Below, piece after piece: positions 1 through 11,398 of a stretch of DNA of 64,000 nucleotides (the first letter of the stretch is position 1; each line of letters starts with the position of its first letter). The position numbers and the translations under genes are program-made. The notes beneath the pieces are model-generated. The model made no database searches and was not told the origin of the DNA. It saw nothing but the letters and a program-made list of their open reading frames with translations. This stretch comes from Sorex araneus. Lineage: Eukaryota; Chordata; Mammalia; Eulipotyphla; Soricidae. The stretch lies in assembly GCF_027595985.1 (NCBI RefSeq), contig NC_073311.1:47929463-47993462 (forward strand). Direction: 5' to 3'.

Positions 1-504
1 CAATGTAGCAAGAATTAGGGAAGTTTAAAGATAAATGGTTATATGATACTGAATTTTACACATCTTTTGTTAGATATTCATTGTGTTAATTTAATCATTG
101 ATGCCTTACAAAAGAAAACATCTTTTCTGATACCTTAAGTATGTGCAGTTCTTGAATTTATATGGATTCTTTTTAAAGGTTGCTTTGTTTTCCCTCTTAA
201 GGATCTCAGGAGTAGTGGGATGTAGGCATTTCTTGCTCTCAGCAGATAAAATAGTGCTTATTAACTGCTAGTAGCTATTATCAAATTATACACTTCAATC
301 TGGGTTTATTCTCCATGGTTAATACACCTCACAGTGCCTACGGAGCATTGCTGGTCAGAAGCTATAGGGAAAAGTTGTAGATGAAGAAGGAATACTTTTT
401 AGTTCTTAAAAATTACTGAAGGCATCCAAGATATACAAATAATCTTTCATGCCTTTTTAAATCTCTAGGATAACATTAGCTTTACTAACTACTTGTGTAT
501 GTGT

Positions 505-718
505 GGGGTGTATGTGTATGGGGGAGCCTCCCAAGCAGAACTCAGGGGGCCTGGGAGCCACTCCAGCAACACTCAGCTTGGCTTGTTTGTGAGTCAGTGC
601 TAGAGCCCAGTATACCTGGAGCTACCAGAACCACACCTGGCAGTGCTCAGGGAGCCATGCGATGCTGGGGACCACACCTGGGGCTTTGTGCTCCAGTCCC
701 TTGAGCTATCTCTTATCA
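505..718 (-). mobile_element. Old SINE, diverged
   Basis: The strand-reversed SINE body is recognisable from the cactcagg-like and gtgctcagggagccat-like blocks, followed by ctggggaccacacct and a degraded head ending gagctatctct. It is strongly diverged and has no clear target-site duplication. Confidence 0.5.
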
Positions 719-820
719 GTCCTAGTGGTTTGTACTTTTAAAAAATGACCACAAATATATGATGGCTGACTGAAAGGAAATGAAATGGGCTCCATAGATT
801 AGTTTTGAACATTATATATG

Positions 821-823
<3 letters not shown>

Positions 824-868
<45 letters not shown>
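824..868. repeat. (CA)n microsatellite
   Basis: An uninterrupted AC dinucleotide run of about 45 bp, long enough to be length-polymorphic. Confidence 0.98.
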
Positions 869-869
<1 letters not shown>

Positions 870-1106
870 TGCGTGTGCGCTTTCAATGGTTTGTATCTAC
901 TAGGCCATTTAAAATCCTTTAGTCTTTTAAAGACTAAAACGTTTTTTAGTAGTATATTTCAAATCAACTTTAGGCAGGGAATTGAAGTTTTGATTATAAA
1001 GTGTGTCATGTCTTATTAAGATGTTTTATCATGTCGTTTAGCCTCATAGAACATTAGCTGGAATTATTTTTGTCTCATGCTCAGTTTCATAAAAATGGAA
1101 CCAGTG

Positions 1107-1260
1107 GTGGGGCTGGAAGCAGGGGTTGAGGTGCTTGCCTTGCATGCAGCTGATCTGGGTTGGATCCCCAGCACCACGTGTGGTCCCTGCGCAGCACTAG
1201 CCATCACGCCAGGTTGGGTGTGGCCCAAATCCACCCAGACCCCCTCCCCCCCAAATGTAA
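1107..1260 (+). mobile_element. SINE, diverged
   Basis: The head ggggctggaagcaggg is followed by gcttgccttgcatgcagctg, a B-box-like gggttggatccccagcacc and the 3' body ending gtgtggcccaaat. Confidence 0.75.
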
Positions 1261-2397
1261 CAAGTGGCATGGAAGGAAGATATATCCAGGTCTAAAATTG
1301 TTTATACTTAAATCTGGAAATTTGCCTCCATTCTGCAAACTTTTTTTTTTCCCTTTTGGTTTGGGAAGAGAAGAAAGGAGGCGATGCACTGGATTATACA
1401 GATCAAAATACATTACTTTAGAACTTAAAACAGTAAACTCCAACACCAAGGCATGAACGAAGAGTTCTGCATTAATATTATGTATCAATAAAAGAACATT
1501 ACTTTTAAAAGCATTCATAAATACCAGCAGGGATTTTAAACAAATTTATAGAAGTTCTTGGACTTTTCTACTGTATACAAAACTGAAATTAGGAAGTTCA
1601 ATACATCAGAAATTAAATGGATGTTTATTTCATTCAGTATGATTTAAGGTATATTTATTTGTTGGTATATAAGTTAAGTGTCAAGTTACTAAAGGGGACC
1701 TTTAAAAAAAGGACAAAATAAATGAACACTAAATAATGATATAAATATTGGTATTAGAGAGCTTGTTTCCTGCTATTTGAAATTGTTGCTTCATTGCTAG
1801 TTAATATTTCTAATTTATCTTCTATAGTCATAGGCTCTGCTTTGTACCTGAATTTCTAAACATAGATTTTAGATTAATGTACACTTGCATATTTATTTAC
1901 AACTTTGTCTTTAAAATTGTCAAGGAAAAGTAGTTGTAATGAATCTCTGCTACAGAAAAATCACCTGGTATATTTTATCAAGTTTGTTTAATTTTAAACT
2001 ATAACTTTTTCCAGTAGAGGTTTTTGCAGCGATAGCAGAGAACTGTACAAATGAAGAGTTCGTTTTTTAGAGGTACTTGTTGAAATGAACTTTCCACTTA
2101 ATGATATTCAGCATACATGAATATTTTTCATTTTATTTTCATAGACTTAGAAATTTGACTTATTACACAATACTTGTTCACTTCAAGAAACTAAGGTTGT
2201 TGTATACACCTGGAGGTGTGTCTGTTATTCAGCTTTTGAGTAGATACTTGGCACAGTGAGGATAAAACTTGTGGCCCACTTGAATGACTGCTCTAATAAT
2301 GTTGATGTTATGAATCCTGTACTTAGTGAAATGTCAGATGAAAGTAACTGATTGAATACTTTTTTGTATTAAAGGAATGGGAAAACATAAATCTGTT

Positions 2398-2403
2398 AAT
2401 AAA
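2398..2403 (+). terminator. Candidate poly(A) signal AATAAA
   Basis: The hexamer lies at the end of the unique 5' block, in the orientation expected for a TMEM263 transcript. It is one of several AATAAA in AT-rich DNA, so use is uncertain. Confidence 0.35.
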
Positions 2404-2612
2404 GCACTATGATCTACAAAAGATGAAGTGTTTCATAAATATCTAAAGAAATAAAAGATACTTTAAAATATTAGGGTGACAGTAAAAATTTAGGCTCATA
2501 CATAGTTCAGAGGTACTATAGTTTCTATTTTCCATAAAACACACACACCTGACAAAACATTTCTGAATATATTTATGTCAATACAATAATAAAATACAAA
2601 TATATTTTAAAC

Positions 2613-2811
2613 CAGTGATTTCAACCACTAGTTCACAGATGGGGTTTGGTCCGTAGAAATTCCCCACAGTTCAGGGGAGGGAAAAAAAAAAGGTACTGCT
2701 ACCTGCACCCCTGAATAATGTGAGTGGCTCGATAAACTGTATCCAATCAAAAGTGGTTTCAGTAACTTTGTGAACTGGCAGGGAATTTCTGGAGACTAAG
2801 TTGAAAACCAG
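2613..2811. mobile_element. hAT-like non-autonomous DNA transposon (MITE)
   Basis: The termini are imperfect inverted repeats: the left end starts cagtgatttcaac and the complement of the right end starts ctggttttcaac. The 8-bp flanks ttttaaac (2605-2612) and ttttaaat (2812-2819) match at 7 of 8 positions, the 8-bp duplication size of hAT transposons. The length of 199 bp and CAGTG-type termini resemble MER/Charlie MITEs of mammals; the exact family is not named here. Confidence 0.55.
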
Positions 2812-2839
2812 TTTTAAATAATTCAGCTTCTGGTTTTGT

Positions 2840-3040
2840 TTTTTGATTTTGTACCCAAACTGGCTGTGCTCAGGGCTTACTCCTGGCTCTATGCTCAGGG
2901 ATCACAACTAGTGGTGCATGGGGGACCATATGTGGTACCAGGTGTAGTACATATGTAGGACCATATGTAGTATCCTGGAGATAGGACCAGGATTGGCTGC
3001 ATGAGTATCAAGAGCCTAATCTCTTGGCCCCTCCACTACT
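2840..3040 (-). mobile_element. SINE with internal duplication
   Basis: A reverse SINE body (gtgctcagggcttactcctgg) is followed by a short internal repeat of accatatgt(g/a)gta, seen three times at about 2927-2975. The head is degraded. Confidence 0.6.
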
Positions 3041-3423
3041 TTTAGCTTTCATTCTCCAGTCCAGTATGAATACTCTGAGGAAAGCACCTTCATTACCTTT
3101 TTACAGGTAATACAATAGTTTTCAATGTTAGTTGAATTGCCTATCACCTTTGAATGTACTGTGAAGTCACGCTTTTCTCACTTATGTCTAGAAATAAAAA
3201 TAGTGTTATTGAATAGTCTATTCTGCTTTATGACACTCATTAGGTTAACTTGAGCCCATTAGAAGAAAGTCTTCCAAGCAGTCATTTACTTTGGCACCTA
3301 ATTATATTTGTCACAGATCAATTGAGTGTGATCAATCAATGGAGCAAAATCTTGTTACAAGAGTCTTTTTTCCACAGAAGAAATAAAATTTGACTTGTGT
3401 TTTATATAAGAATCCATCCCCTA

Positions 3424-3553
3424 GGAGGTTGGGGATGGTACAGCTAGCTGCCTTACACATGGCCAATCTGGGTTCAATCCTTGGTACCCCATAAGGTTCC
3501 TTGAGTCCCTCTAGGAGTGATCTCTGAGTGCTGCTGGGCGTGGCCCAAAACAA
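3424..3553 (+). mobile_element. SINE
   Basis: The head gttggggatggtacagct is followed by a B box reading gggttcaatcc and the body ending ctgggcgtggcccaaaac. Confidence 0.75.
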
Positions 3554-3637
3554 TATGAACAAAAATATATCCCCTGCTGTGCTTTAATTTTTTTTCATAG
3601 ATATGAGTAAAACTTAAGATTGGAAAAAGGCAGATCT

Positions 3638-3680
3638 GGGTCAGAGTGATAGTACAGCAGGTGTGGCCCCAAAACAATAA
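3638..3680 (+). mobile_element. Internally deleted SINE remnant
   Basis: The A-box region gagtgatagtacagcaggt is joined directly to the 3' end gtgtggccccaaaaca, so about 110 bp of body is missing. Confidence 0.55.
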
Positions 3681-3750
3681 AGGTAGTTTCAAGAGTTAAA
3701 AAACAATGGAATAAGATTATGGGCCTAAAGGGAAAATGAAGCCAGTACAC

Positions 3751-3906
3751 TTTTTTTGTTGTCATTTTGGGTCACACCCCATGATGCTCAGGGCCTACGC
3801 TGGGCTCTGCACTCAGGGATCACTCCTGGTAGTGCTCAGGGGAATTGAGCCTGGATTGGTCACACACAAGGCAAGCTTCTACCTGCTATACTATTGCTCT
3901 GGCCCC
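3751..3906 (-). mobile_element. SINE
   Basis: A reverse copy from a T-rich tail through tgggtcacacccc to the reversed head ctattgctctggcccc. Confidence 0.85.
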
Positions 3907-4060
3907 ATGTACACTGCATGTTTGACTAGGAATGTGGATAAATCCAACCAGTGTTTAGAAGTTAACTGCAAATGTATTTCTAGAAGTGCAGTTGCCTCAT
4001 CCTCTGAGCCTGGGACTTGTAAGGGAGCACCTGTGAGCTGGATCTGCTTAAATCGGAGAA

Positions 4061-4106
4061 CCCTGTCTTACTGGGTGGAATTTGTATTACACCCAGTAAG
4101 ACAGGG
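4061..4106. repeat. Perfect 17-bp inverted repeat, 12-nt loop
   Basis: Positions 4061-4077 (ccctgtcttactgggtg) are exactly complementary to 4090-4106. The sequence sits in otherwise unique DNA. Confidence 0.95.
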
Positions 4107-4429
4107 GTGGAATACAAATTGTGAAATACAGAGGGAGCCATTTTCAAGGACACAGTCTAGAGAGAACAACGTTGTTGAGACAATGCAAAACCTTCTCCAC
4201 TGTACAGAGGCTGTGTGAACCAACTGCCCTGAAAGGTAAATCTGTGACCCTACTGCCTAAGTTCTTTATCATTAATGCCCACTCAGTGCTGCTGAACTTT
4301 TTTTTTTTTTTTGCTTAACTTTTCATACACCCAAATGCATATTTGCTTCTCCACTCTTGAAATTATTTTATACTTCTTGGTTTTCCTAATATTCTGGGAT
4401 CTACTGTTCTCTGCAAATAGAGACAAACA

Positions 4430-4556
4430 GGTCAAGAGAAACAACTCAAAGGGTTGAACGAATGCTTTGCACCCAGAGGCCTGAGTTTGATCCGGGGTGA
4501 TACATTGACCCCCAGCACTGCCAGCAACCCCTTACCAGGTGGGGTCCCCAAACAAA
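4430..4556 (+). mobile_element. SINE, diverged
   Basis: A degraded head (agaaacaactcaaagggttg) is followed by gagtttgatccgg and a tail ending gtggggtccccaaac. Confidence 0.55.
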
Positions 4557-4599
4557 ACATTTAAAAATGCTTTTGTGGAACATGTCCATTATCTGATTT

Positions 4600-4828
4600 T
4601 ATCCAAAGTCAGCCCTCCTTCCCTCCTTCAAGAATATTAGTTCTGGGCTTGCTCTTCAAGCGTGTATTTTGCACTGAACACGTACCTTCTTGCCTGTCTC
4701 TGCTTCTTTGCTGTCTTGATCTTCCACTCTGGAGAAGCCTGTGTTCTCTCTCAAACATGTACTTCTCCCTTTCTCTCCCCTCACATCTTTCTAAATAAGT
4801 TTTGATAAAAACTTTCTTGCCTCAAAAA
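4600..4828 (+). mobile_element. LTR-like repeat fragment
   Basis: It shares the blocks tgtctctgcttctttgctg, ccactctggaga and tgttctctctcaaac with copies at 15120-15291 and 26955-27050. Each ends in a TAAA-containing, pyrimidine-rich stretch running into cttgcctca / cttgcttca. That layout resembles the 3' part of a retroviral LTR; no coding remnant is attached. Confidence 0.35.
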
Positions 4829-5609
4829 AAAAATTAATTCTGTATTTCTTCCATTGCTCTTGTCTATATCCCTGAGTCACACCTGTCAGCATATAAGCAT
4901 GTCTCAGTATGTTTCTTTGAAAGCAAAAAATAAATTACAAATAAAATTCAAGCCTCTACTTTTGTTTCTCTAGACAGCAGCGTTTTGAAAAACCTTGCAG
5001 TTTCTCTTCCTCATCTATTCTCTGAATCCTAGAAAGCAGCTCTAGTTGCCTTCTTATTCTATTTCACCAGAGTCCGACAGGGCCAAAGATTCTCTTTTGC
5101 CAAACCACTGGTCACTTGTGCTCAGCCATACCCTCTTTGGTGGATTTTTTTTTTTTTTAGATCAATCCTGCTGTGATTTGGCCAGCCACAACCACAAATC
5201 TAAAACTTCCTTTCTAGCAATCTCATCTGCAGCAGTGGCCATCAATCTGCAGAGATGACTGCCAAATACTCCAGTAGTGATTTTCCAATTCCAGGCTTGA
5301 CCATTTAATCTTGGCTATCACTACCCAGATATCTAATAGGTATCTCAAAATGAGCATCTAAAGCAGAACCACCAACTGATCATATCATGAATTGCAAACT
5401 GAAACACTAGTGTATGACAGACCACCACTGATCCTGTCAATGGTGGAAAAGACTAACATCTCTCTAAGAGGTTCCCATTACCTTAAAGTAAGATCCTGCT
5501 TCTTGGATGAACTTTTGATTCCTTTCTTGAGCCACAGTTCTTTCCCCCCCAATCCTATGCAACTCAACACTGTCCCAATTATTCTGGCTGCCATTCAGTT
5601 TTCTTTCCT

Positions 5610-5835
5610 GTGTGTATCTGGGCGGTGGGGAGCGGCGGAAGGTCTTCCAGTCACTATTCAGGAGGCCCACGCCCATTGCCAGCAATACTGAGGCAGTGGG
5701 CTCAATACTAGAGCTGGAGTCTGGTACTTGGCACCGGAGAGGGTCACCCTGGAGGTGCTAAGCCACGAGATGCCAGGGATTAAACAGGTCTCCACGGCAT
5801 GCAAAGCATAGGCCAATGACCCCCTGTGCTATTTC
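5610..5835 (-). mobile_element. Old SINE, diverged
   Basis: A faint reverse copy with ggcaccggagaggg, gagatgccagggattaaac and gcatgcaaagcataggcc, ending in a degraded head. Confidence 0.4.
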
Positions 5836-6079
5836 ATGAATGAACTTGCCTGTGTGACCTTAGGTAATGACTTATTTTCTCTGGGCCAAGTAACCTCATT
5901 TACAGAATGGTGCACAATGGTACGCAACTCATAGTGTTAATAAGGCATAACGTGCCACACTCAGCGAGGTGTGATGCAGAGGAAAGTTTCACTATCCGAA
6001 GGAACAAAACAGATATGAATAGTGATGATTACCTACATTTGCCAAACAAGTCAATAATGAAGACACAGCTTGTACAGAT

Positions 6080-6239
6080 TTTTTATCTGGAGAGGGGCAC
6101 ACCCATTGGTGCTCAGGGGTCACTTCTGATTCTGCATTCAGGGGCTATTTCTGGTGGTCAGGGCACCATATGCAATGCCAGGGATAGAACCCTGTATGCA
6201 AGCCAAATACCTTATCCCCAGCACTATCTCTCTGGCCCA
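6080..6239 (-). mobile_element. SINE
   Basis: A reverse copy: ggggcacacccattggtgct, then accatatgcaatgccaggg, to the reversed head ctatctctctggccc. Confidence 0.85.
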
Positions 6240-6344
6240 TGGCTTGTGTTTTTAAAAATCTTTTTAACTACTTTCATTATCTAGTGCACAAATATTTGAG
6301 TATCAGAATTATTTGGTTGTGTATTTGTTACAAAGTTCAAGCTT

Positions 6345-6520
6345 CGGGGCCAGACAGTAAAGTGGGTAAGGCACTTGGCTTGCACGTGGCCAACCCTGAT
6401 TTGATCCCCAGTACGTCTGGTCTCCCAAGCCATGGCAGAAGTCCCAAACACAGCCAAGTGTGGCACATCTCCTGCTCCCCACTCCCCCAAAAAGAACAAA
6501 AACAACAATAACAACAACAA
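6345..6520 (+). mobile_element. SINE
   Basis: The head ggggccagacagtaaagtgg runs through a diverged B box (tttgatccccagtac) to gtgtggcacatctcc and an AAC-rich tail. Confidence 0.8.
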
Positions 6521-7213
6521 AGTGGAAAGTTCATGGCTGAAAGTGAGCTAGTCTTTCATGGTCTTGTCCGATTAAGATTTAGGAACAGAAACCTGAAAGC
6601 TGCAAAAATCAGTACCAAGAGCCCCACAATTTCCCTTTTAGAGGCAGACCTGGATTTTCAGAAATCTTACTGAAAAGATGCATTTAACTTCAAATGTATA
6701 TGAGTTAGATCATTTTCATGTTTAAGAAGTTTTACGCAGAAATTTTTGTCCAAGTTCCTAAATTTGTGATCAGTACTCACTCTTGCCATGCCTAGTAAGG
6801 TGACTTCTTACACCAACACACACACACACTCCTTTTTATATTCACAAGGTTTGAACAGAAGTCAGAGCATAGTAAATCTGGTCGACTGGCTGCTGCTGAG
6901 TGGCCTAAGCTTCAGAAGGTCCTTCATCTGTAAAACGGGGAAAGAAATGAATACACAAGAAGGGATTTTTATAAGAGGTAACTGACCACACCAAGTAAGC
7001 TCTTTTTTTGCATGAGTGATACTTGGTTCTCAAATTGGAACATCAGTTTGCTAATTTTGAACACTGACACTCTGCTAGGGAATCCAGATCATGCTAGTGT
7101 TTCTGAGGCATCCCGGACAAAACATACTAAATGGATAAAAATGTCTTCATATTTTGGATTAAATTATGGGAGTCAGGTTCTTAGAAATGATTCACATAAA
7201 TGTTAAATGTACC

Positions 7214-7219
7214 ATTTAA
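7214..7219 (-). terminator. Candidate MTERF2 poly(A) signal ATTAAA
   Basis: The complement of tttaat at this site gives ATTAAA, about 230 bp past the MTERF2 stop codon. It is the first good variant signal downstream. No canonical AATAAA was found between it and the stop, and use is inferred only from position. Confidence 0.35.
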
Positions 7220-7448
7220 TAGTTCAGAAAAAAATAATTCAAGGTCAAACTTATCAAGTTTGCAGTAAAAGCCAATTTGTATTTTAAAACATAATTAGTC
7301 ATACATTATTTACAAATAACTTAAGCACAGCCCCCAAACTAAGAAGGTTCCTAAATGACTGGTCCCCAGAACTGCCAAGTCCACTGTAGTCTTCACTCGT
7401 GAGTTTACTCTGCCCTGCTGGAAAGCAGTGAGCTCAGTCAGCAAGGAG

Positions 7449-8606
7449 TCACTCTTCAACATGCAGTGGCGCCACAGGGTTAAACATTGGTCTTCCTTTT
7501 TTAGCTTGAATTTTACCAAAGTTAGCCTCAAACTCTTTTTTTGTTCCATTTAAATTAGCTAAATGTCCATCCTTTATTTTGTAACCTAATGAATTCAGTT
7601 TCCTTATCCTATATTGTACTATCTGTGGTGTTAATTCAAGAACCATTGGCATCTCTCTTAGCTGAGCTATAGAAACGCCCTCTTTCAATAATCCCTGAAT
7701 TCTCTCCTCCAAAACTTCAACAGAATAATATAAAAGAGCAGGACATTTTAAAACTAATTCCTTCAGGTCATGATCTGTGCAATTAAAAGCATTTTTAGAG
7801 AAGGAAATACTGCTTTCTATACTCCTTGGGCAAAGTTGAAAAAGAAATCCTTTGAGTTTAGATAGAAGTTGAAGAATTTCAAAGTTGGTGAAACCTTGTT
7901 CGCGGAGAAAGTCAAGTGTCTCTTTTATAGCTGAAGGTGAATTTAAGAAAATAAAAGGGTTTTGGCTTAATAATTTTAGTAGCCAGACTTTCATGTTAGC
8001 CTCAGAGCCACCTAAATTTAGGTAACTTTCTTGGAGAATCTTTATAATATCCTTATTCTTCTCCACAGGATTATGAAAAATGTTAGGTGCAGTTGTCAAA
8101 AATCTGCTAATGACCACATTTTTGAGTCCCAGGTTTTGAAAGAACTCAATGTTTAGCTTTCGTCTCTCTGGGTCTTTAACAGTAAAAAAAGATTCTGGAA
8201 ACTGTTCTATTAACTTGATTAACTCTTCGTTGTTTTTACAGACCAACTGCCAGAGTTCTTTCTGGGTGTGGACAGCGGTTGGGCTACAGACGATTGCCTC
8301 TGGGCAGCGTTCCAAAATACTGGCCACAGCAGTCTCATCGGCACCCAGTTGTTGTAAAATATCCGCAATTTCTTCAACATAGGTTTCATCCTCCCAAAGT
8401 ACCCATCCTTTCAGTCTGCGGATTTTCCTAATGTCAACGGAAAATCTGTAGAGTTTTTCCACCGTTCTTTTATTTTCTTTGTCTGACTGTCTATCAGTTG
8501 TATAGGGGAGGCAGCCTAATAAAGGTCTGTAAGTTGGAGGGGATAACATCTTTCTGACAGAACACAGCCTGTAGGGCTGGGATCTCATTATTAACTTCCA
8601 GAACAT
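7449..8606 (-). CDS. MTERF2: Mitochondrial transcription termination factor 2, complete coding exon
   Basis: An intact 385-codon reading frame, the same length as human MTERF2, in a single exon as in other mammals. The start ATG (8604-8606) is preceded in frame by TAA and one codon (TAA-AGC-ATG), so no longer N-terminus is possible. The first ~35 residues are basic and Ser-rich ([14 protein letters not shown]), fitting a mitochondrial targeting peptide. The rest carries mTERF repeats: Leu/Pro helices such as [48 protein letters not shown] and [19 protein letters not shown]. The C-terminus [15 protein letters not shown] matches the family end. MTERF-family proteins form a curved alpha-solenoid that binds nucleic acid; MTERF2 acts in mitochondria on mtDNA transcription. 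Transcription is from the CpG island at 14.2 kb, towards decreasing coordinates. No frameshift or premature stop is present. Confidence 0.97.
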   Translation of the reverse strand: MFWKLIMRSQPYRLCSVRKMLSPPTYRPLLGCLPYTTDRQSDKENKRTVEKLYRFSVDIRKIRRLKGWVLWEDETYVEEIADILQQLGADETAVASILERCPEAIVCSPTAVHTQKELWQLVCKNNEELIKLIEQFPESFFTVKDPERRKLNIEFFQNLGLKNVVISRFLTTAPNIFHNPVEKNKDIIKILQESYLNLGGSEANMKVWLLKLLSQNPFIFLNSPSAIKETLDFLREQGFTNFEILQLLSKLKGFLFQLCPRSIESSISFSKNAFNCTDHDLKELVLKCPALLYYSVEVLEERIQGLLKEGVSIAQLREMPMVLELTPQIVQYRIRKLNSLGYKIKDGHLANLNGTKKEFEANFGKIQAKKGRPMFNPVAPLHVEE

Positions 8607-8669
8607 GCTTTATAATCAATCCACTGGCTAAATTCCACTGTCCTGGGTCTCAGAGTATCTACATCATAC
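8607..8669 (-). other. MTERF2: MTERF2 5' UTR portion of exon 2
   Basis: A clean acceptor (pyrimidine-rich tract attttctttcttgcag, complement of 8670-8685) precedes 63 bp of leader joined to the start codon. The leader therefore continues in an upstream exon, most likely at the CpG island. Confidence 0.8.
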
Positions 8670-8730
8670 CTGCAAGAAAGAAAATACATGCTTTAATCTA
8701 AAAGGTGTTAATGTTTAGAATACAAATATT

Positions 8731-8890
8731 GGGCCAGAGAGTTGGCACAGGGGCTAAGGCCTTGCATGTAGCTGGCCCTTCTCTGATCCCCGAAACTACA
8801 TATGGCTCACCAGGCACCCCAGGGGTTACTCCTATATCCCTGAGCAGCACAAGATAGGGCCCAAGAATCAAAAAAAGAAAGAAAAAAAAT
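8731..8890 (+). mobile_element. SINE, diverged
   Basis: The head gggccagagagttggcacag runs to a degraded body and an AAAG-rich tail. Confidence 0.7.
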
Positions 8891-9658
8891 AATATAAAAA
8901 CACTAACTTTTAGTTCCTGAGGGTGTTCTTGAATGCCCTGCTTCTGTCACAAGCATGTAGAATGGAGCTAATTTTTAGTTTGCTAGCAGCTCTTATTATT
9001 TGTAGGTTTGAAAGAAAGCTACAGAAAAGCATTTTCAATCTCTGCCTCTAATAATGGCATTGTTCTGTATGCCAACAACTCTTCATTTTCAAGACTGTCC
9101 TAACCAATCTGAATAGGTCATTATTTTCTAAGAAAAACTGACAAGTGGTAATGTTCTCATCTTGGTTTACAATTTGCTGTAACAGGTCAGTCAGTGTTAC
9201 AACATCCAAAGTAATCAAAGACATGGAGTATGTTTTACTTCTAGTGGCTCAACCAGAATTTCAGATAATTCCTAACAGCCAAGATATAAATACTAAAGTT
9301 ACTTTACACACTTCTAAGATGACTATGGCTTCTGATGGGAAGAAGGCACAGAAGCACTAGAAAGGGCATGGACAAACCAGGCTGGAGTCCTGCAGTCATC
9401 TCTTCATGGGAACCCACAAGCTCAAGTGTACATCTATACATGCCAAGGAAAGGGAGGGCTCCTAAATGTAATTTACAGGATCATCCAGGAAAAGTTATTT
9501 ACCCTCAGATTAAATAGTCAATGATCAGAACAGTGCCTTGATAGTGTTTATGATTTTTTAATACATAAAGGGCGTCTTTGTATGTGAAAATTAAGTTTTA
9601 ACCCTTACAGAGAAAACTGCAAAGACTTAGAATTTTCCTTGACGATCACTTAAGCCAA

Positions 9659-9826
9659 GGCCAGAGATAGTACAGTGAGCAGGGCAGTAGGGCACCAGGG
9701 CAGTGGCTGACCAGGGTTTACTTCCAGCTATCCCATCTGGTTCCCCGAGCATTGCCAACAGTGATCCCTAAGCACAGAGCCAGGATCAAGCCTTGAGCAC
9801 TACCAGGTGTGGCCCCAATACAAACA
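9659..9826 (+). mobile_element. SINE with small head duplication
   Basis: gccagagatagtacagtgag is followed by repeated gggcagtag/gggcaccag blocks, then gtgatccctaagcacagagc and gtgtggccccaatac. Confidence 0.75.
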
Positions 9827-10334
9827 AAACTAAACCTTAAATACATAAATACAGTTTCTTATGCTGCACCCTACTAGATAGTCAAATAGCATTCTCCCAT
9901 AAGCCCAGCTTGGTCAGGGAGTCATCTGGGGTTGGAACAGTGTTTGACTAAGCACCAGGTGAGTAGTTGCATTAGCGTGGGGCTACCTTAGACAAAATGA
10001 CATCACTAAATCGTAGAACCACACTGGCCAGGGCAAGACGCTCCTGCCCAATGAGGCTCAGGGAAAAGCAGACCATTTTCTGTTCACTCCCAGGCGCACT
10101 GTTATGTTCAGAATTGCTCAACTGTATTCTCTGGTCAGAGCACACAGCACTGGCTGCAAAAGTGAAAAGCACCACAGTGATGCTCCTTTATAAATAGCGA
10201 ACAATGTATACGTATATAATGATTTTTCTTTTCTTTCTTTAAATTCCAATCCAAGTATGTGACTATTGGCATAAAAAATATTCTGAATGTTTTAAATGAA
10301 TGCACAGCAATTATAATTTTGTTTTATAAATTTT

Positions 10335-10496
10335 GAGTTTTTTGGGGGGTCTCTGGCTGTGCTTAGGGATTACTCCCACCTTTGGGCATCATTCATGACA
10401 AGGCATTATGGTATCAGGCACATGGGTACCAGGATAAAACCTGAGCCTCCTGCATGCAAGACATGAACAGACATCACCGTGCTATTGCTCTAGTCT
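10335..10496 (-). mobile_element. SINE, diverged
   Basis: A reverse copy from gctgtgcttagggattactc to the reversed head gtgctattgctctagtc. Confidence 0.7.
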
Positions 10497-10564
10497 TGCA
10501 ATATAGTACTTTTCCAGTTCATTCCCTATTATGGAACATTTAGGGTATTTTCAGTTTGTCTTTT

Positions 10565-10715
10565 TGAGGACACACCCAGTGGCTCAGAGGCTGCTCCCAG
10601 CCCCATGCTTGGGGGTTGTGCTTAACAGTGCTCTCTGGGGATCAGACCTAGGCCTCTCGCCTGCAAAGCACATATGCCAGCCCTCTGAGGTGTCTCCCTG
10701 GGCCCTGGTCCTGTT
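10565..10715 (-). mobile_element. SINE, diverged
   Basis: A reverse copy: gacacacccagtggctcaga, then ggggatcagacctaggcctc, ending ctgggccc. Confidence 0.65.
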
Positions 10716-10991
10716 ATTTTCTATAATGTGCTGAGTATCTGGCCATGCATCATATTCCTTTCCCTTAGGAAGAATTCCTCAGAGTAAGCTTACTGAAGAG
10801 ATCTGAAAAGCCAACTGTTTATTATTATTTGAAAAATGAGCATTGTCGATTTTCTCACAGCACTATTAATCTCTTATCAGCTTCAATTTGGATATGGATA
10901 AAGCAAATATAATACCAGTTTTACTTTTTGCTTGGGGGCCACCCAACGCAGTACTCAGGGACTCTATGTGGTGCCAGGTTTTCAAATCAGG

Positions 10992-11172
10992 ATTTTTTTT
11001 TTCTTTTTTGCTTTTTGGGTCACACTCAGCGATACTCAGGGGTTACTCCTGGTTCTGCACTCAGCAATCACTCTTGACAGAGCTCAGGGGACCATATGGG
11101 ATGCTAGGGATCAAACTTGGGACTACGGTTAGCAGGGTAAACGCCTTACCCATTGTGCTATTGCTCTGGCCC
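10992..11172 (-). mobile_element. A-tailed SINE, full length, with target-site duplication
   Basis: Complete from the T-rich tail to the head. It is flanked by caaatcaggatt and caaatcggaatt as the duplicated target. Confidence 0.9.
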
Positions 11173-11231
11173 CCAAATCGGAATTCTTTTATTACTAGTA
11201 TAGCAGGGCTGTGTTTAGTACATTATTTTAG

Positions 11232-11398
11232 TGTTTTTGTTTTGGGGCCACACCCGCTCTGCTCAAGGTTTACTCCGGGCTCTGCGCTCAGGGATCATTC
11301 CGGGCGATGCTCAAGATACAATATGGGGTGCCTAAGATCACACCCACGTTGGCCATGTGCAAGGCAAGCACCCTACCCGCAATACTACAGTCCCAGCC
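11232..11398 (-). mobile_element. SINE
   Basis: A reverse copy from ggggccacacccgctctgct through gttggccatgtgcaaggc to a degraded head. Confidence 0.85.

Larger units (their letters stand above)
1..2420 (+). other. Possible TMEM263 3' UTR / downstream unique DNA
   Basis: This stretch is mostly non-repetitive, AT-rich DNA, broken by a (CA)n run and two old SINEs. It ends near a good AATAAA at 2398-2403, and earlier AATAAA copies occur at 1487-1492 and around 1719. In human the gene next to MTERF2, pointing towards it, is TMEM263, so a long 3' UTR of that gene is the natural guess. No TMEM263 coding exon and no splice site is visible, so the assignment rests on synteny alone. It could equally be plain intergenic DNA. 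Confidence 0.35.
2421..7195. other. Intergenic region left of MTERF2
   Basis: No coding exon is recognised. The region holds a hAT-like MITE, about eight SINEs, an LTR-like fragment and the hairpin at 4061-4106, all listed separately. Unique DNA without any recognisable element remains at about 3050-3420, 3910-4310, 4830-5600, 5840-6075 and 6525-7195. Confidence 0.7.

Noticed and set aside
1..7000. Search for TMEM263 coding exons
   Set aside because: No frame resembling a small two-helix membrane protein with splice sites was found; only a possible 3' UTR remains.
7310..7549. A 79-codon minus-strand frame overlapping the end of MTERF2
   Set aside because: It is in another frame than the intact MTERF2 reading frame, and codon choice there is explained by MTERF2.
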